DNA of 64,000 nt from Xenophilus aerolatus (GTDB taxonomy: Bacteria; Pseudomonadota; Gammaproteobacteria; Burkholderiales; Burkholderiaceae_C): NCBI GenBank assembly GCA_029968055.1, contig JASCNX010000009.1:1-64000 (forward strand), read 5' to 3'. Numbering within the stretch: the first letter of the stretch is position 1; every line of letters begins with the position of its first letter. Shown here one piece after another: positions 35,349-44,533 of the stretch. The notes under the pieces are model-generated. The model was not told where the DNA came from. It ran no database searches and saw only the letters and a program-made list of their open reading frames with translations. The position numbers were made by a program, and so were the translations under genes.

Positions 35349-36683
35349 TCAGCGTGCCATCAAGGCCGTGGCCATGGCATGAAAGGCCGGCAGCGTCAGC
35401 GGGTCATTCCCGGCGTTGGCGGCGACGGGGTGCGCGGCATAGCGCACGATCACCGTCTCGGCCTTCGGGTCGATGTAGATGCTCTGGCCGTGGATGCCGC
35501 GCGCCATGTAGGCGCCATGGTCGTTGTGCGTGACCCACCACATGTCCTTGTACGACCAGCCGGGCAGCAGCGCATAGCCCGCCTTGGCGAATGCAGCGCG
35601 CTCGCCGCCGCGCGCGATCTCGGCCACGGCGGCGGCCGGGATCGCCTGCTGCCCGTCCACGCGGCCGCCGTTGCGCATCGCCTCGCCGAATCGCGCCAGG
35701 TCGCGCAGCGTGGTGTTGAGCCCGCCGCCGCCGGACTCGGTGCCCACACGGTCGACCATGAAGTACGCATCCTGCTCGGCGCCGATGCGCCGCCAGACCT
35801 TCTGGCTCAGCAGCTCGGCCAGCGACTGGTTGCTCGCGCGCCGCAGGATCCAGGCCAGCACCTCGGCGTTGACGGTCTTGTAGGCGAAGGCATCGCCATG
35901 CGTACCTTCCTTGTGCAGCGTCTTCAGGAAGTCGTAGAAGGTCTTCGGGCCGGCGTAGTCGCGGCCCTGCGGCAGCATGCCCCCGGCGCGGGCGTAGTCC
36001 CAGACCTCGGCCTGGGGGTTGGCGTAGTCCTCCGAGTACTTCACGCCGATGGTCATGTCCATCACCTGGCGCACCGTGGCGTCGCCGTAGGCGGTGCCGG
36101 CCATCTCGGGCAGGTAGCGCGTCACCGGCGCGGCAGGGTCGAGCTGCCCTTCGGCCACCAGGATGGCCGCCAGCGTGCCGACGAAGGACTTGGTGACCGA
36201 CATCGCCAGGTGCGGCCGCTCTGGCGTCAGTGCGCCGGCATAGCGCTCGAGCACCACCTGCCCGCGGTGCAGCACGAGGATGCCATCGGTGTAGGTGCGC
36301 GCGATCATCTGCTCGAAGTCCAGATCCTCGCCGCTCCCCAGGGCCTTGAAACGTACCTGCTGCGGGTCGATGGGCCTGGCGGCCGCGGGCAAGGGCTGCG
36401 CGGCGCCCGGGCCCCGCCGCACGTTGGCGGTGGGCACCAGCTCGCGGATGTGCGAGAAGGTCCAGCGCGTGCGCGGGTACACGTTGCCGCGCGGGTCGTC
36501 GAAGGTGATGGCCTTGTCGGGCGGGGGCGGAAAGCCCTGCATCCAGCCCAGGGCTTGGACCGAGGTGGCGGCCGGGTCGGGCAGGGGCGGCGGGGCGGCG
36601 CCGGCGGTCTGGGCGGTGGCGTGGTTCATGAAAGCGACGCAGAGCGCGGCCACCGCGGTGGCCGCGAGACGGAAGGCGGGCAT
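35349..36683 (-). CDS. exported serine hydrolase, class C beta-lactamase fold (NylB-like)
   Basis: 444 residues with a signal peptide (AATAVAALCVAFMNHATA). The S-x-x-K motif is S162-V-T-K165 in AMSVTKSFVGTLAAI, and the Tyr-type second motif lies in KYSEDYANPQ (about 216-224). The spacing DGILVLHRGQVVLERY...LDPAAPVTRYLPEMAG...TVRQVMDMT is that of 6-aminohexanoate-dimer hydrolase and related esterases, more than of AmpC. The native substrate may be an amide or ester; nylon-oligomer activity is only a family possibility. It is the last gene before the ohrR promoter, about 90 bp downstream of a crotonase on the same strand. Confidence 0.87.
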   Translation of the reverse strand: MPAFRLAATAVAALCVAFMNHATAQTAGAAPPPLPDPAATSVQALGWMQGFPPPPDKAITFDDPRGNVYPRTRWTFSHIRELVPTANVRRGPGAAQPLPAAARPIDPQQVRFKALGSGEDLDFEQMIARTYTDGILVLHRGQVVLERYAGALTPERPHLAMSVTKSFVGTLAAILVAEGQLDPAAPVTRYLPEMAGTAYGDATVRQVMDMTIGVKYSEDYANPQAEVWDYARAGGMLPQGRDYAGPKTFYDFLKTLHKEGTHGDAFAYKTVNAEVLAWILRRASNQSLAELLSQKVWRRIGAEQDAYFMVDRVGTESGGGGLNTTLRDLARFGEAMRNGGRVDGQQAIPAAAVAEIARGGERAAFAKAGYALLPGWSYKDMWWVTHNDHGAYMARGIHGQSIYIDPKAETVIVRYAAHPVAANAGNDPLTLPAFHAMATALMAR

Positions 36684-36773
36684 GGGAACGATTCCTGGTG
36701 ATTGTGAAGGCGCCCCCGACGACCGGCCGCCGGGGCGCGGGAGCGGGCAGTTCCTGGCGTGGAGGCCTGGCGC

Positions 36774-37595
36774 TCAGCGGCCGGTGAAGCGCGGGGGCCG
36801 CTTCTCGATGAAGGCGCGCACGCCTTCGGCCGCATCCTCGCTGAAGATCAGCTTCTGCTTGACGGGCTCGAAGTCCTCCGTCGCGGCCACCGGCCCCTGT
36901 TCGATCGCCTTGATGACGTTCAGGCGCGTGGCCACCACCGCCAGCGGCGCCTGCGCGGCGATGCGTTCGGCGATGGCGAAGGCGGCATCGAGCTGCTGGC
37001 CGGCCGGCACCACCTTCTGCACGAAGTTCAGGCGATAGGCCTCCGCGCTGTCGAACTCGTCGGCGGTGAGCAGGTGCAGCATCGCATTGCCCATGCCGGC
37101 GCGCTCGGCCATGCGCAGCGTGGCGCCGCCCGAGGCCATGATGTTGCGCGCCACTTCCAGCTGCGAGAAGCGGCAGTTGTCGGCCGCCACCGTGATGTCG
37201 GCCGCCAGCATGAGCTCGATGCCCACCGTGAAGCAGATGCCCTGCACCGCGGCCACCATCGGCTTGGTGCGGCGCCGGTAGCCCGGCTGGCCCATGTTGT
37301 GCGGCTCCACCAGCGTGCCGTTGGCGGGGATGGCGACGCCGCCGGCCTTCATGAACTCGGAAATCACCGGCAGGTCCAGCCCGGCGGTGAAATGGTCGCC
37401 GAAGGCATGCAGCACGCCCACGCGCAGGGCATCGTCGTCGTCGAGCCGGGTGTACGCCTCGGCCAGCTGGCGGAACATGGCCGGCGTCCAGCCGTTGCGC
37501 TTGGCCGGCCGGTTGATGCCGATCAGCAGCACATGGCCGCGCACCTCGGTGCTGATGCAGCCTTCGGCCGGCGGGGTGGGGGTCTGGATGTCCAT
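36774..37595 (-). CDS. crotonase-family enoyl-CoA hydratase/isomerase
   Basis: 273 residues. Crotonase fold: LIGINRPAKRNGWTPAMF, the first oxyanion strand GDHFTAGLDLP, the second FTVGIELMLAADITVAAD, and LEVARNIMASGG. Acidic residues at the two hydratase positions are present (IELM and QLEV), so hydration of enoyl-CoA is possible; the C-terminal FIEKRPPRFTGR is the usual helix-ending tail. The gene is in line with the serine hydrolase downstream and the LysR gene upstream, all on the minus strand, but gaps of about 80-90 bp leave operon structure open. Confidence 0.88.
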   Translation of the reverse strand: MDIQTPTPPAEGCISTEVRGHVLLIGINRPAKRNGWTPAMFRQLAEAYTRLDDDDALRVGVLHAFGDHFTAGLDLPVISEFMKAGGVAIPANGTLVEPHNMGQPGYRRRTKPMVAAVQGICFTVGIELMLAADITVAADNCRFSQLEVARNIMASGGATLRMAERAGMGNAMLHLLTADEFDSAEAYRLNFVQKVVPAGQQLDAAFAIAERIAAQAPLAVVATRLNVIKAIEQGPVAATEDFEPVKQKLIFSEDAAEGVRAFIEKRPPRFTGR

Positions 37596-37674
37596 GGGTG
37601 TCGAGTCTCCTGGGCCGAACCATAGTGGAACGCGCCGCGCCGGCCAGTCGCGTAGAGGACGGCCGCGCGCCCCT

Positions 37675-38646
37675 TCAGCCGGGCCGGTGCTTCATGCGCC
37701 GCGCGGTGGCGACCACCACCTCGCGCAGGGCCTGCACCGTCGGATGCCCGTCGAGTTCCTTCAGCGTGAAGAAGCTGACCGGCGGCAGGTTCCAGTTCAG
37801 CCGGTAGGGCAGGGCGGCCCAGCCGCTGGCGCGCTCCATTTCCTCCATCACGTCGCGGGCGAAGATGGTGATGGCGTTCGGCTCCTGGCGCAACACCATC
37901 TCGATGCCGCGCAGCGAGGTGGTCTCCAGGATCGGCATCGGCGGCTGCACGCCGGCGCCGACGAAGACCGCGTTGTAGGTCCGGCGCATGGGCGTGTTGG
38001 GCGGCGGCAGGATCCAGTCGAGCTGCGCGAGCCGGGCCCAGTCCAGCGGGCCGCGCGAGAGCCGCTTCACGTTGCGCGCGCCGACGATCAGGCAGGGCTC
38101 CTGCTCGTAGATCGCCTGCTGCACCAGTCCGCTCGCGTCGCCGTCGTAGGAGCGGCCGATGGCGCAGTCGATCTCGCGCGCCAGCAGGTTCGCCACCAGC
38201 TCGTCGGTCGTGCCCTCGCGCACCATCACCGAGATGCGCGGCGAGCGGTCCAGCAGGTGCGTGAGCGCGGCCGACATCAGCTGCTGCGGCACCTGCTGCG
38301 TCAGGCCCAGCCGCAGGCGGCCGCTGCGGCCCGCCTCGATCGAGGTCAGCACGCGCGTCGTGGCCTCCAGCTCGGCCAGCCAGCGGCGCGCGTAGTGCAG
38401 CACCGCATCGCCGGCCGGCGTGGGCACCAGCCCGCGGCTGCTGCGCGTGAACAGGGTGCTGCCGAAGATGTCCTCCACCTCGTGCAGCGCCTTGGTGATC
38501 GCCGGCTGGCTCAGATGCATTTCGGCGGCCACGCGGCCCAGCGAGCGGTGGCGGTCGATGGTCTGCAGCAGCGCCAGCTGGCGCAGCTTCAGGCGCGACA
38601 GCAGCGCATGCTGGAGTTCGGCAGCGGGGTCTTTCGCACTGGGCAT
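37675..38646 (-). CDS. LysR-family transcriptional regulator
   Basis: 323 residues from the ATG at 38646, favoured because the ATG at 38652 overlaps the operator palindrome and leaves no ribosome binding site. Winged helix: LLQTIDRHRSLGRVAAEMHLSQPAITKALHEVEDIFG. The effector domain starts near residue 93 (GRLRLGLTQQVPQQLMSAAL). The helix-turn-helix and LFTRSSRGLVPTPAGDAVL place it with PcaQ/GbpR-type LysR proteins. It is divergent from the operon starting at 38721; an ATAAC-N6-GTTAT dyad between them is the probable binding site. Confidence 0.92.
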   Translation of the reverse strand: MPSAKDPAAELQHALLSRLKLRQLALLQTIDRHRSLGRVAAEMHLSQPAITKALHEVEDIFGSTLFTRSSRGLVPTPAGDAVLHYARRWLAELEATTRVLTSIEAGRSGRLRLGLTQQVPQQLMSAALTHLLDRSPRISVMVREGTTDELVANLLAREIDCAIGRSYDGDASGLVQQAIYEQEPCLIVGARNVKRLSRGPLDWARLAQLDWILPPPNTPMRRTYNAVFVGAGVQPPMPILETTSLRGIEMVLRQEPNAITIFARDVMEEMERASGWAALPYRLNWNLPPVSFFTLKELDGHPTVQALREVVVATARRMKHRPG

Positions 38647-38650
38647 GCCC

Positions 38651-38666
38651 ATAACTCCGGGGTTAT
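38651..38666. promoter_or_regulatory. LysR-type operator ATAAC-N6-GTTAT
   Basis: ATAACTCCGGGGTTAT is an inverted repeat with 5-bp perfect ends and a T-N11-A core. PcaQ-type LysR regulators use ATAACC-N4-GGTTAA-like boxes. The site lies between the LysR gene and the divergent operon, so one site could serve autoregulation and activation. Confidence 0.7.
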
Positions 38667-38684
38667 CGATCCATCAGAATTTAT

Positions 38685-38714
38685 TTCATTTTGGTGAATC
38701 CGCGGTCCTAGACT
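38685..38714 (+). promoter_or_regulatory. promoter of the GAF-VOC-ABC operon, leaderless start
   Basis: TTCATT (38685-38690), 18 bp, TAGACT (38709-38714). The start codon at 38721 begins seven bases after the -10 hexamer, so transcription and translation probably start at the same base. The -35 element is weak, as expected for a LysR-activated promoter. Confidence 0.55.
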
Positions 38715-38720
38715 TTTTGC

Positions 38721-39302
38721 ATGCAAGCGCAAGAACCGATCGCCGCCTCCGCCGCCACCATCGTCAACGCCGGGTTCCTGGACACGCTGGCGGGCGCCGC
38801 CGATGCCGCGCAGGCGCTGGCACTGATCGACGCCTGCCGCGCCCGGATCGCCGGCGGCGGCATCTTCAGCATCCAGCAGAACGTGACCCGCGCCGAGGAC
38901 GCGCCCGGCCAGGTGCTGCTGCGCCGCTTCTACTCGTCCGCGGCAGGCACCTTCCCGGTCAACGGCACCAAGCGCAAGACCCTCACGCGCTGGACGCGCT
39001 GCCTGTTCGTCGAGGGCCGCCCCTTCGTGGGCGAGGGTGAGGCGGCGTTGGCCGAGCACTTCGACGACTTCGAGCAGATGCGCGCCTTCGGGCTGCGCAG
39101 CGTGGTCAACGTGCCGCTGATGCAGGGGCCGCTCAGCTACGCGACCTTCAACGTCTTCGGCACGGCCCCGCGCTGGCAGCCGGAGCAGGTCTTCGCGTTC
39201 CGGCTGCTGGCGCTGGCGGCGGCGCGGTGGGTACCGGTCGCGCCCGGCCTGAGCTACCGCTTCGATGCCACCGAGCCGGCAGATGCCGGCGCCGCAGCCT
39301 GA
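38721..39302 (+). CDS. GAF-domain protein, first gene of a catabolic/uptake operon
   Basis: 193 residues forming essentially one GAF domain (ALALIDACRARIAGGGIFSI to FRLLALAAARWV) with no HTH, kinase or cyclase part. The TRWTRCLFVEGRPFVGEGEAAL and SVVNVPLMQGPLSYATFNVF segments fit stand-alone GAF proteins seen in aromatic or organic-acid clusters. It may be a ligand sensor or even a small enzyme; the reaction is not known. It is the promoter-proximal gene, 28 bp upstream of the VOC gene, and lacks a ribosome binding site. Confidence 0.82.
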   Translation: MQAQEPIAASAATIVNAGFLDTLAGAADAAQALALIDACRARIAGGGIFSIQQNVTRAEDAPGQVLLRRFYSSAAGTFPVNGTKRKTLTRWTRCLFVEGRPFVGEGEAALAEHFDDFEQMRAFGLRSVVNVPLMQGPLSYATFNVFGTAPRWQPEQVFAFRLLALAAARWVPVAPGLSYRFDATEPADAGAAA

Positions 39303-39330
39303 CCGCGACACGAACGAGAGGAGCCACCCC

Positions 39331-39738
39331 ATGCCCGTCACCGCACTGCACCACTTCACGATCAACTGCACGCCCGAAGAGCTGCCGCCGCTGCTGGACT
39401 TCTACACCCGCGTGATGCGGCTGACCACCGGCGCGCGGCCGGAGATGCCGGCGCCCGGCGCCTGGCTCTATGCCGAGGGGCAGCCGATCGTGCACCTCTA
39501 TGCCCATCTGGCGAGCGCCGACGCGCCGGTCGAGCCGGTCACCGGCCACCTCGACCACATCTCGTTCCGCGCGCGGGGCCTGCAGGAGATGCGCGCCCAC
39601 CTGGATGCAGCGGGCGTCCCCTTCACCGAGGCGCCGATCGCCGGCTGGGCCATCCACCAGCTCTTCGTGCACGACCCGCGCGGCCTGCGCATCGAGATGA
39701 CCTTCTGGATGGACCAGGAAGAGGGCGCCGCGGCATGA
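39331..39738 (+). CDS. VOC (glyoxalase/dioxygenase superfamily) protein
   Basis: 135 residues, two beta-alpha-beta-beta-beta modules. Possible metal ligands are His in LHHFTIN, His in GHLDHISFRARG, and Glu in RIEMTFW. A single-domain VOC of this size is more like glyoxalase or fosfomycin-resistance enzymes than a two-domain extradiol dioxygenase. The overlap with the hydrolase (ATGA) suggests that both act on the same metabolite. Confidence 0.87.
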   Translation: MPVTALHHFTINCTPEELPPLLDFYTRVMRLTTGARPEMPAPGAWLYAEGQPIVHLYAHLASADAPVEPVTGHLDHISFRARGLQEMRAHLDAAGVPFTEAPIAGWAIHQLFVHDPRGLRIEMTFWMDQEEGAAA

Positions 39739-40522
39739 CGCGCTTCGTCCAGGCCGGCGAGGCACGCATCGCGTTCGACCTCGAGGGCGAGGGCGATGCG
39801 CTGCTGCTGATGCACGGCGCCGAGGCCTCGCGGCAGATGTTCGCCGCGCTGGTGCCGCTGCTGGCCCCGCACTTCACCGTGATCGCCTACGACCAGCGCG
39901 ACTGCGGCGAGACCGAGGCGCCCGAACGCCCGGCCACCCTGGCCGACCTGGCGCGCGACGCGCAGCAGCTCATCCAGGCGCTGGGCCTGCGGCGTGCCCA
40001 CGTGTTCGGCTCGTCCTTCGGCGGCCGCGTGGCGCAGGCGCTCGCGCTGCTGCATCCGCGCTCGGTCGACCACCTGGTGCTCGGCAGCACCTGGCCGCTG
40101 CCGCGGCCCTACGAGGAGCTGTGCCCCGACGCCCGCCGGCTGGCCGAGTTGCGTGCCGGCCTGCCGGCCACGGCCGAGGAACTGGCGACCTGGTTCTTTC
40201 CCGAGGACTTCCTGCGCGCACGGCCCGAGCTGCGCCGCATGTTCGCCGGTGCGCGGCCCGCCTCGGCCCGCTCGGCGCGGCGCGGCGCCACGGTGCGGAC
40301 CACGCTGGAGCGCGGCGTGGCGGACATCGTCGCTCCGACGCTGGTGCTGGCCGGCGAGCTCGACCGCGTGGTGCCGCCCAGCGTCACGCTGTCGATGGCC
40401 GGCCGCATCCGCAGCGCCGACGCGGTGCTGCTGCCCGGCGTGGGCCACGCCACCGCGCTGCAGGCGCCGCAGGTGCTGGCGCAGCACATCCTCCGATTCC
40501 TCCACCCCGAAGGAGCCAAGCC

Positions 40523-40526
<4 letters not shown>
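39735..40526 (+). CDS. alpha/beta hydrolase of the VOC-ABC operon
   Basis: 263 residues. Oxyanion strand LLLMHGAEASRQMF, nucleophile elbow VFGSSFGGRVAQA (Ser near 99), Asp in LVLAGELDRVVPP and His in LPGVGHATALQAP make a complete triad. YDQRDCGETEAPE is typical of MhpC/BphD-type carbon-carbon or ester hydrolases. It overlaps both neighbours by 4 bp. Together with the FAD monooxygenase at the operon end it suggests breakdown of an imported aromatic or heterocyclic compound. Confidence 0.88.
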
Positions 40527-41323
<797 letters not shown>

Positions 41324-41336
41324 CCGGGGCCTTCCC

Positions 41337-42245
41337 ATGACCACCGCCATGCTCGCCAACAACGCTTCCGTCCCCGACGCCGCGGCGCCGGCCGACGCCA
41401 ACGCCGCCGCCGTCGCCCGCCCGCCCACCCGGCCCCGCCGCCGCGCCAACCCGCTGGCGTCGACGCGGGTGCAGTCGCTGCTGCTGCTCGCCCTGCTGCT
41501 GGGCGCGTGGGAAGGGGCCGTGCGGCTGTTCAAGGTGTCCGGGCACCTGGTGCCGCCGGTCAGCGACATCGCCGTCGCGCTCTGGCGGGGGCTGGCCACC
41601 AGCCCGACGGCCAAGGACGGCTTCTGGTACCACGGCGGCGTGACCGTGGCCGAGATCCTGCTGGGCTTTCTCATCGGCAGCGGCGTCGGCCTGGCCATCG
41701 GCATCGTGGTGTCGCAGATGCCCCGGGTGGAGCGGCTGCTGGAGCCCTACGTGGCAGCGCTGCAGAGCGTGCCCAAGGTGGCCATCGCGCCCATCATCGT
41801 GGTGTGGCTGGGCTTCGGCATCGGCTCCAAGGTGATGATCATCTGCCTGCTGACCTTCTTCCCGGTGCTGGTCACGAGCATCGCCGGCTTCAAGGCCGTG
41901 GACGCCGACCGCATCGACCTGCTGCGCTCGCTGTCGGCCACCCGCTGGCAGATCTTCCGCAAGGCCAAGTTCCCCAGCGCGCTGCCCTACATCTTCGCGG
42001 GGCTCAACATGGCCGCGGCCTTCAGCGTGGTGGGCGCGGTGGTCGGCGAATTCGTCGGCGCGCAGGCCGGGCTGGGCGTGCTCATCCTGCAGATGGAGGC
42101 GCAGGCCGACACCGGCGGCAGCTTCGCGGTCTGCGTGGTGCTGTCGATCATCGGCATCGTGATGACCGACCTCCTGCGCCGCATCCAGCGCCGCGTGCTG
42201 CACTGGATGCCCTCCGATACCTCCCAGCGCACGGTCAGCGTCTGA
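41337..42245 (+). CDS. ABC importer permease (SsuC/TauC type)
   Basis: 302 residues. A cytoplasmic N-terminal Ala/Pro/Arg-rich arm (about 40) precedes six hydrophobic helices and the EAA loop (ALQSVPKVAIAPIIVVWLG... with LLRSLSATRWQIFRKAKFP, the EAA consensus region). The family moves sulfonates, nitrate, pyrimidine precursors or aromatic acids. It lies 13 bp after the ATPase gene. Confidence 0.93.
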   Translation: MTTAMLANNASVPDAAAPADANAAAVARPPTRPRRRANPLASTRVQSLLLLALLLGAWEGAVRLFKVSGHLVPPVSDIAVALWRGLATSPTAKDGFWYHGGVTVAEILLGFLIGSGVGLAIGIVVSQMPRVERLLEPYVAALQSVPKVAIAPIIVVWLGFGIGSKVMIICLLTFFPVLVTSIAGFKAVDADRIDLLRSLSATRWQIFRKAKFPSALPYIFAGLNMAAAFSVVGAVVGEFVGAQAGLGVLILQMEAQADTGGSFAVCVVLSIIGIVMTDLLRRIQRRVLHWMPSDTSQRTVSV

Positions 42246-42285
42246 CCGCCGCGCCCCCCGCTTTCCATTCGTGAAGGAGTGAGCC

Positions 42286-43383
42286 ATGTTGAGTCGTCGT
42301 GAATTCGGCCTGGGCCTCGGCGCCCTGGGCCTGGGCGCGGGCCTGCCGGCCATCGCGCAGAACGTGCGGGTGATGCGGCTGGCGAACACCGCCGCGGTGA
42401 ACGACCCGCAGCAGTGCTTCGTCACCGCCGGGCAGCACCCGCGGCTGAACTTCTACAAGCCCCAGGGCGTCGATCCCGAGTACGTCAACATGTCCAGCAT
42501 GACGCAGGCGCTGCAGAGCCTGCGCGCCGGGCATGTCGAGTTCGGACCCGCGGTGCCGGGCATCCTGCTGCCCGCCATGGCGAAGGACCCGTCGCTCGAT
42601 CTGGTGAGCGTCTACAAGTGGCTGCCCGGCAACGCGAACACGGTGGTGGTCAAGCCGGCCAGCCCCATCAAATCGGTGGCCGACCTGGCCGGCAAGCGCA
42701 TCGGCGTGCGCAGCCAGGGCGACAGCGGCGTGGTCGTGCTCAAGGCCATGCTGGCCGAGCTGGGCCTGAAGGACGACCAATGCGAATACATCGCCATCGG
42801 CGACGGCGCGCCGGCCGGCGCCGCGATCGACGGCGACCGCGTCGATGCGATGGTGGCTTTCGACACCGCCACCGCGCGCATCGAGCTGGTCGGCACCCCG
42901 CTGCGCTACGTGCCGCTGACGCCTCGGTTCGCCCAGCTTGGCTCGGGCTGGCTGTGCGTGCCGCGCAAGCTGCTCAAGGAAGACCGCAAGGCCGTGGTGG
43001 CGCTGTTCCAGGGCATCGCCAAGTCGACCATCTTCTCCAATGCCAACCTCGATGCGGCGATCGACCTGCACTGGGCCGTGTACCCCGAGAGCAAGCCCAA
43101 GGGCCGCAGCCTGGACGAGGCACGCAAGGAACTGAACTTCATCCTCAAGGACCGCAAGAACAGCTGGATGCGCCGCCCCGACGACCCCGACCAGCGCATG
43201 GGCGCCTCGTCGCTGGCCGAGTGGAAGAGCAACATCGAGCTGGCGGCCGAGAGCAGCAAGAACCCGAAGCTGGCCGCGGAACTGGGCGACCCCAACCGCC
43301 TGTTCACCAACGAGCTCATCGACGACATCAATGCCTTCGACAAGCAGGCCGTCGTCCGCATGGCGCGGGAATTCAAGCTGTAA
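42286..43383 (+). CDS. ABC importer substrate-binding protein (NMT1/THI5-like), twin-arginine signal
   Basis: 365 residues. N-terminal S-R-R-E-F-G followed by a mild hydrophobic stretch (GLGALGLGAGLPAIAQ) fits a Tat signal, suggesting export in folded form. The mature part is a type 2 binding fold (LANTAAVNDPQQCFVTAGQH, LAGKRIGVRSQGDSGVVVLK, GDRVDAMVAFDTATARIEL). Ligand class is nitrate/taurine/thiamine-precursor-like; the compound is unknown. AAGGAGTGAG before the start is a strong ribosome binding site. Confidence 0.92.
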   Translation: MLSRREFGLGLGALGLGAGLPAIAQNVRVMRLANTAAVNDPQQCFVTAGQHPRLNFYKPQGVDPEYVNMSSMTQALQSLRAGHVEFGPAVPGILLPAMAKDPSLDLVSVYKWLPGNANTVVVKPASPIKSVADLAGKRIGVRSQGDSGVVVLKAMLAELGLKDDQCEYIAIGDGAPAGAAIDGDRVDAMVAFDTATARIELVGTPLRYVPLTPRFAQLGSGWLCVPRKLLKEDRKAVVALFQGIAKSTIFSNANLDAAIDLHWAVYPESKPKGRSLDEARKELNFILKDRKNSWMRRPDDPDQRMGASSLAEWKSNIELAAESSKNPKLAAELGDPNRLFTNELIDDINAFDKQAVVRMAREFKL

Positions 43384-43405
43384 AGCGCCGCACAGGAGCA
43401 GCCCC

Positions 43406-44533
43406 ATGGACGTCCTCATCTCCGGCGCCAGCATGGCGGGCCTCTCGGCCGCCCACTGGTTCGCGCGGCTGGGCCATCGCGTGTGCGTGGTCGAGCGCGC
43501 CGAAGGCCTGCGCCCCGGCGGCGCACCCATCGACGTGCGCGGCAAGGCGCTGGGCACGGCGCAGCGCATGGGCATCCTGGGCACCATCGAGGCGCAGAAG
43601 GTCAGCCTGATCGAGCCCGGCCCCGTGCTCGACGGCACCGGGCAGCAGGTCGCCACGCTCGACCTGCGCTGGTTCGCCAACGAGACGGACGAGGATGTCG
43701 AGATCACGCGCGACCGGCTCAACCGCATCCTGCTCGACGCCATTCCCGAGGGGGTCGACTTCCGCTTCAAGGTGTCGATCGCATCGCTGGCCGATGGCCC
43801 CGACGGTGTGGACGTCGCGTTCGGCGACGGCGCAACCGCACGCTACGACCTGGTGGTCGGCGCCGACGGCCTGCATTCCAACGTGCGCAGGCTGGCCTTC
43901 GGCCCCGAGAAGGACTACGTGCGGCACTTCGGCCATTACGTGGCGCTGGTCGACCTGCCGAACGGTCGCGACTGGCAGCGCGCGATGCTCAACGTGCCCG
44001 GCCTCACGGTCGCGGTGCGCGATGCGGGCGACGGCCCCCAGGCCATGATGCTCGCGGCCAGCCCGCCGATCGACTACGACTGGCGCGACCCCGATGCGCA
44101 GCGGCGCCTGATCGCGCAGTTTTTGTCGCGCGTCGATGCCTGGCAGGTGCCCGCCCTGCGCGCCGCCTTCGCCGACCCGGCCGCCCGCGGCTTCTACTTC
44201 GATTCGGTGAGCCAGACCCACATGCCCGAATGGACACGCGGGCGGGTCGCGGTCATCGGCGATGCGGGCCATTGCGCGGCGCTGCTCTCGGGCATGGGGA
44301 CCACCCTGGCCATGGTGTCGGCCGAACTGCTGGCGACCACGTGGACCGCGCACGGCGGCGACATGGCCGCCGCCTCGCCCCACTACCACGCGCAACTGCG
44401 GCCCTACGTGCAGCAGTGCCAGGCCTTCGCCCACGAGGGCGCGCCGATCATGGTGCCGCCCACGCAGGAGGCGCTGGACCGGCGCAATGCGCAGTTCCGG
44501 GCGTATGCGGCGCAACACGCCGCGGCGTGCTAG
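43406..44533 (+). CDS. FAD-dependent monooxygenase (PHBH/UbiH type)
   Basis: 375 residues. N-terminal FAD site VLISGASMAGLSAAHWFARL (GxSxxG variant) with VVERAEG, the middle DLVVGADGLHSNVRR (DG motif), and VAVIGDAGHCAALLSGMGTT (GD motif). These are the three fingerprints of class A flavoprotein hydroxylases. As the last gene of the operon it probably hydroxylates the imported substrate or a product. Its stop TAG and the stop of the opposite gene share the tetranucleotide CTAG. Confidence 0.92.
   Translation: MDVLISGASMAGLSAAHWFARLGHRVCVVERAEGLRPGGAPIDVRGKALGTAQRMGILGTIEAQKVSLIEPGPVLDGTGQQVATLDLRWFANETDEDVEITRDRLNRILLDAIPEGVDFRFKVSIASLADGPDGVDVAFGDGATARYDLVVGADGLHSNVRRLAFGPEKDYVRHFGHYVALVDLPNGRDWQRAMLNVPGLTVAVRDAGDGPQAMMLAASPPIDYDWRDPDAQRRLIAQFLSRVDAWQVPALRAAFADPAARGFYFDSVSQTHMPEWTRGRVAVIGDAGHCAALLSGMGTTLAMVSAELLATTWTAHGGDMAAASPHYHAQLRPYVQQCQAFAHEGAPIMVPPTQEALDRRNAQFRAYAAQHAAAC

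Noticed and set aside
39331-39738. VOC protein as an extradiol ring-cleavage dioxygenase
   Set aside because: 135 residues form one two-module domain; classic extradiol enzymes are about twice as long. The general family call was kept.
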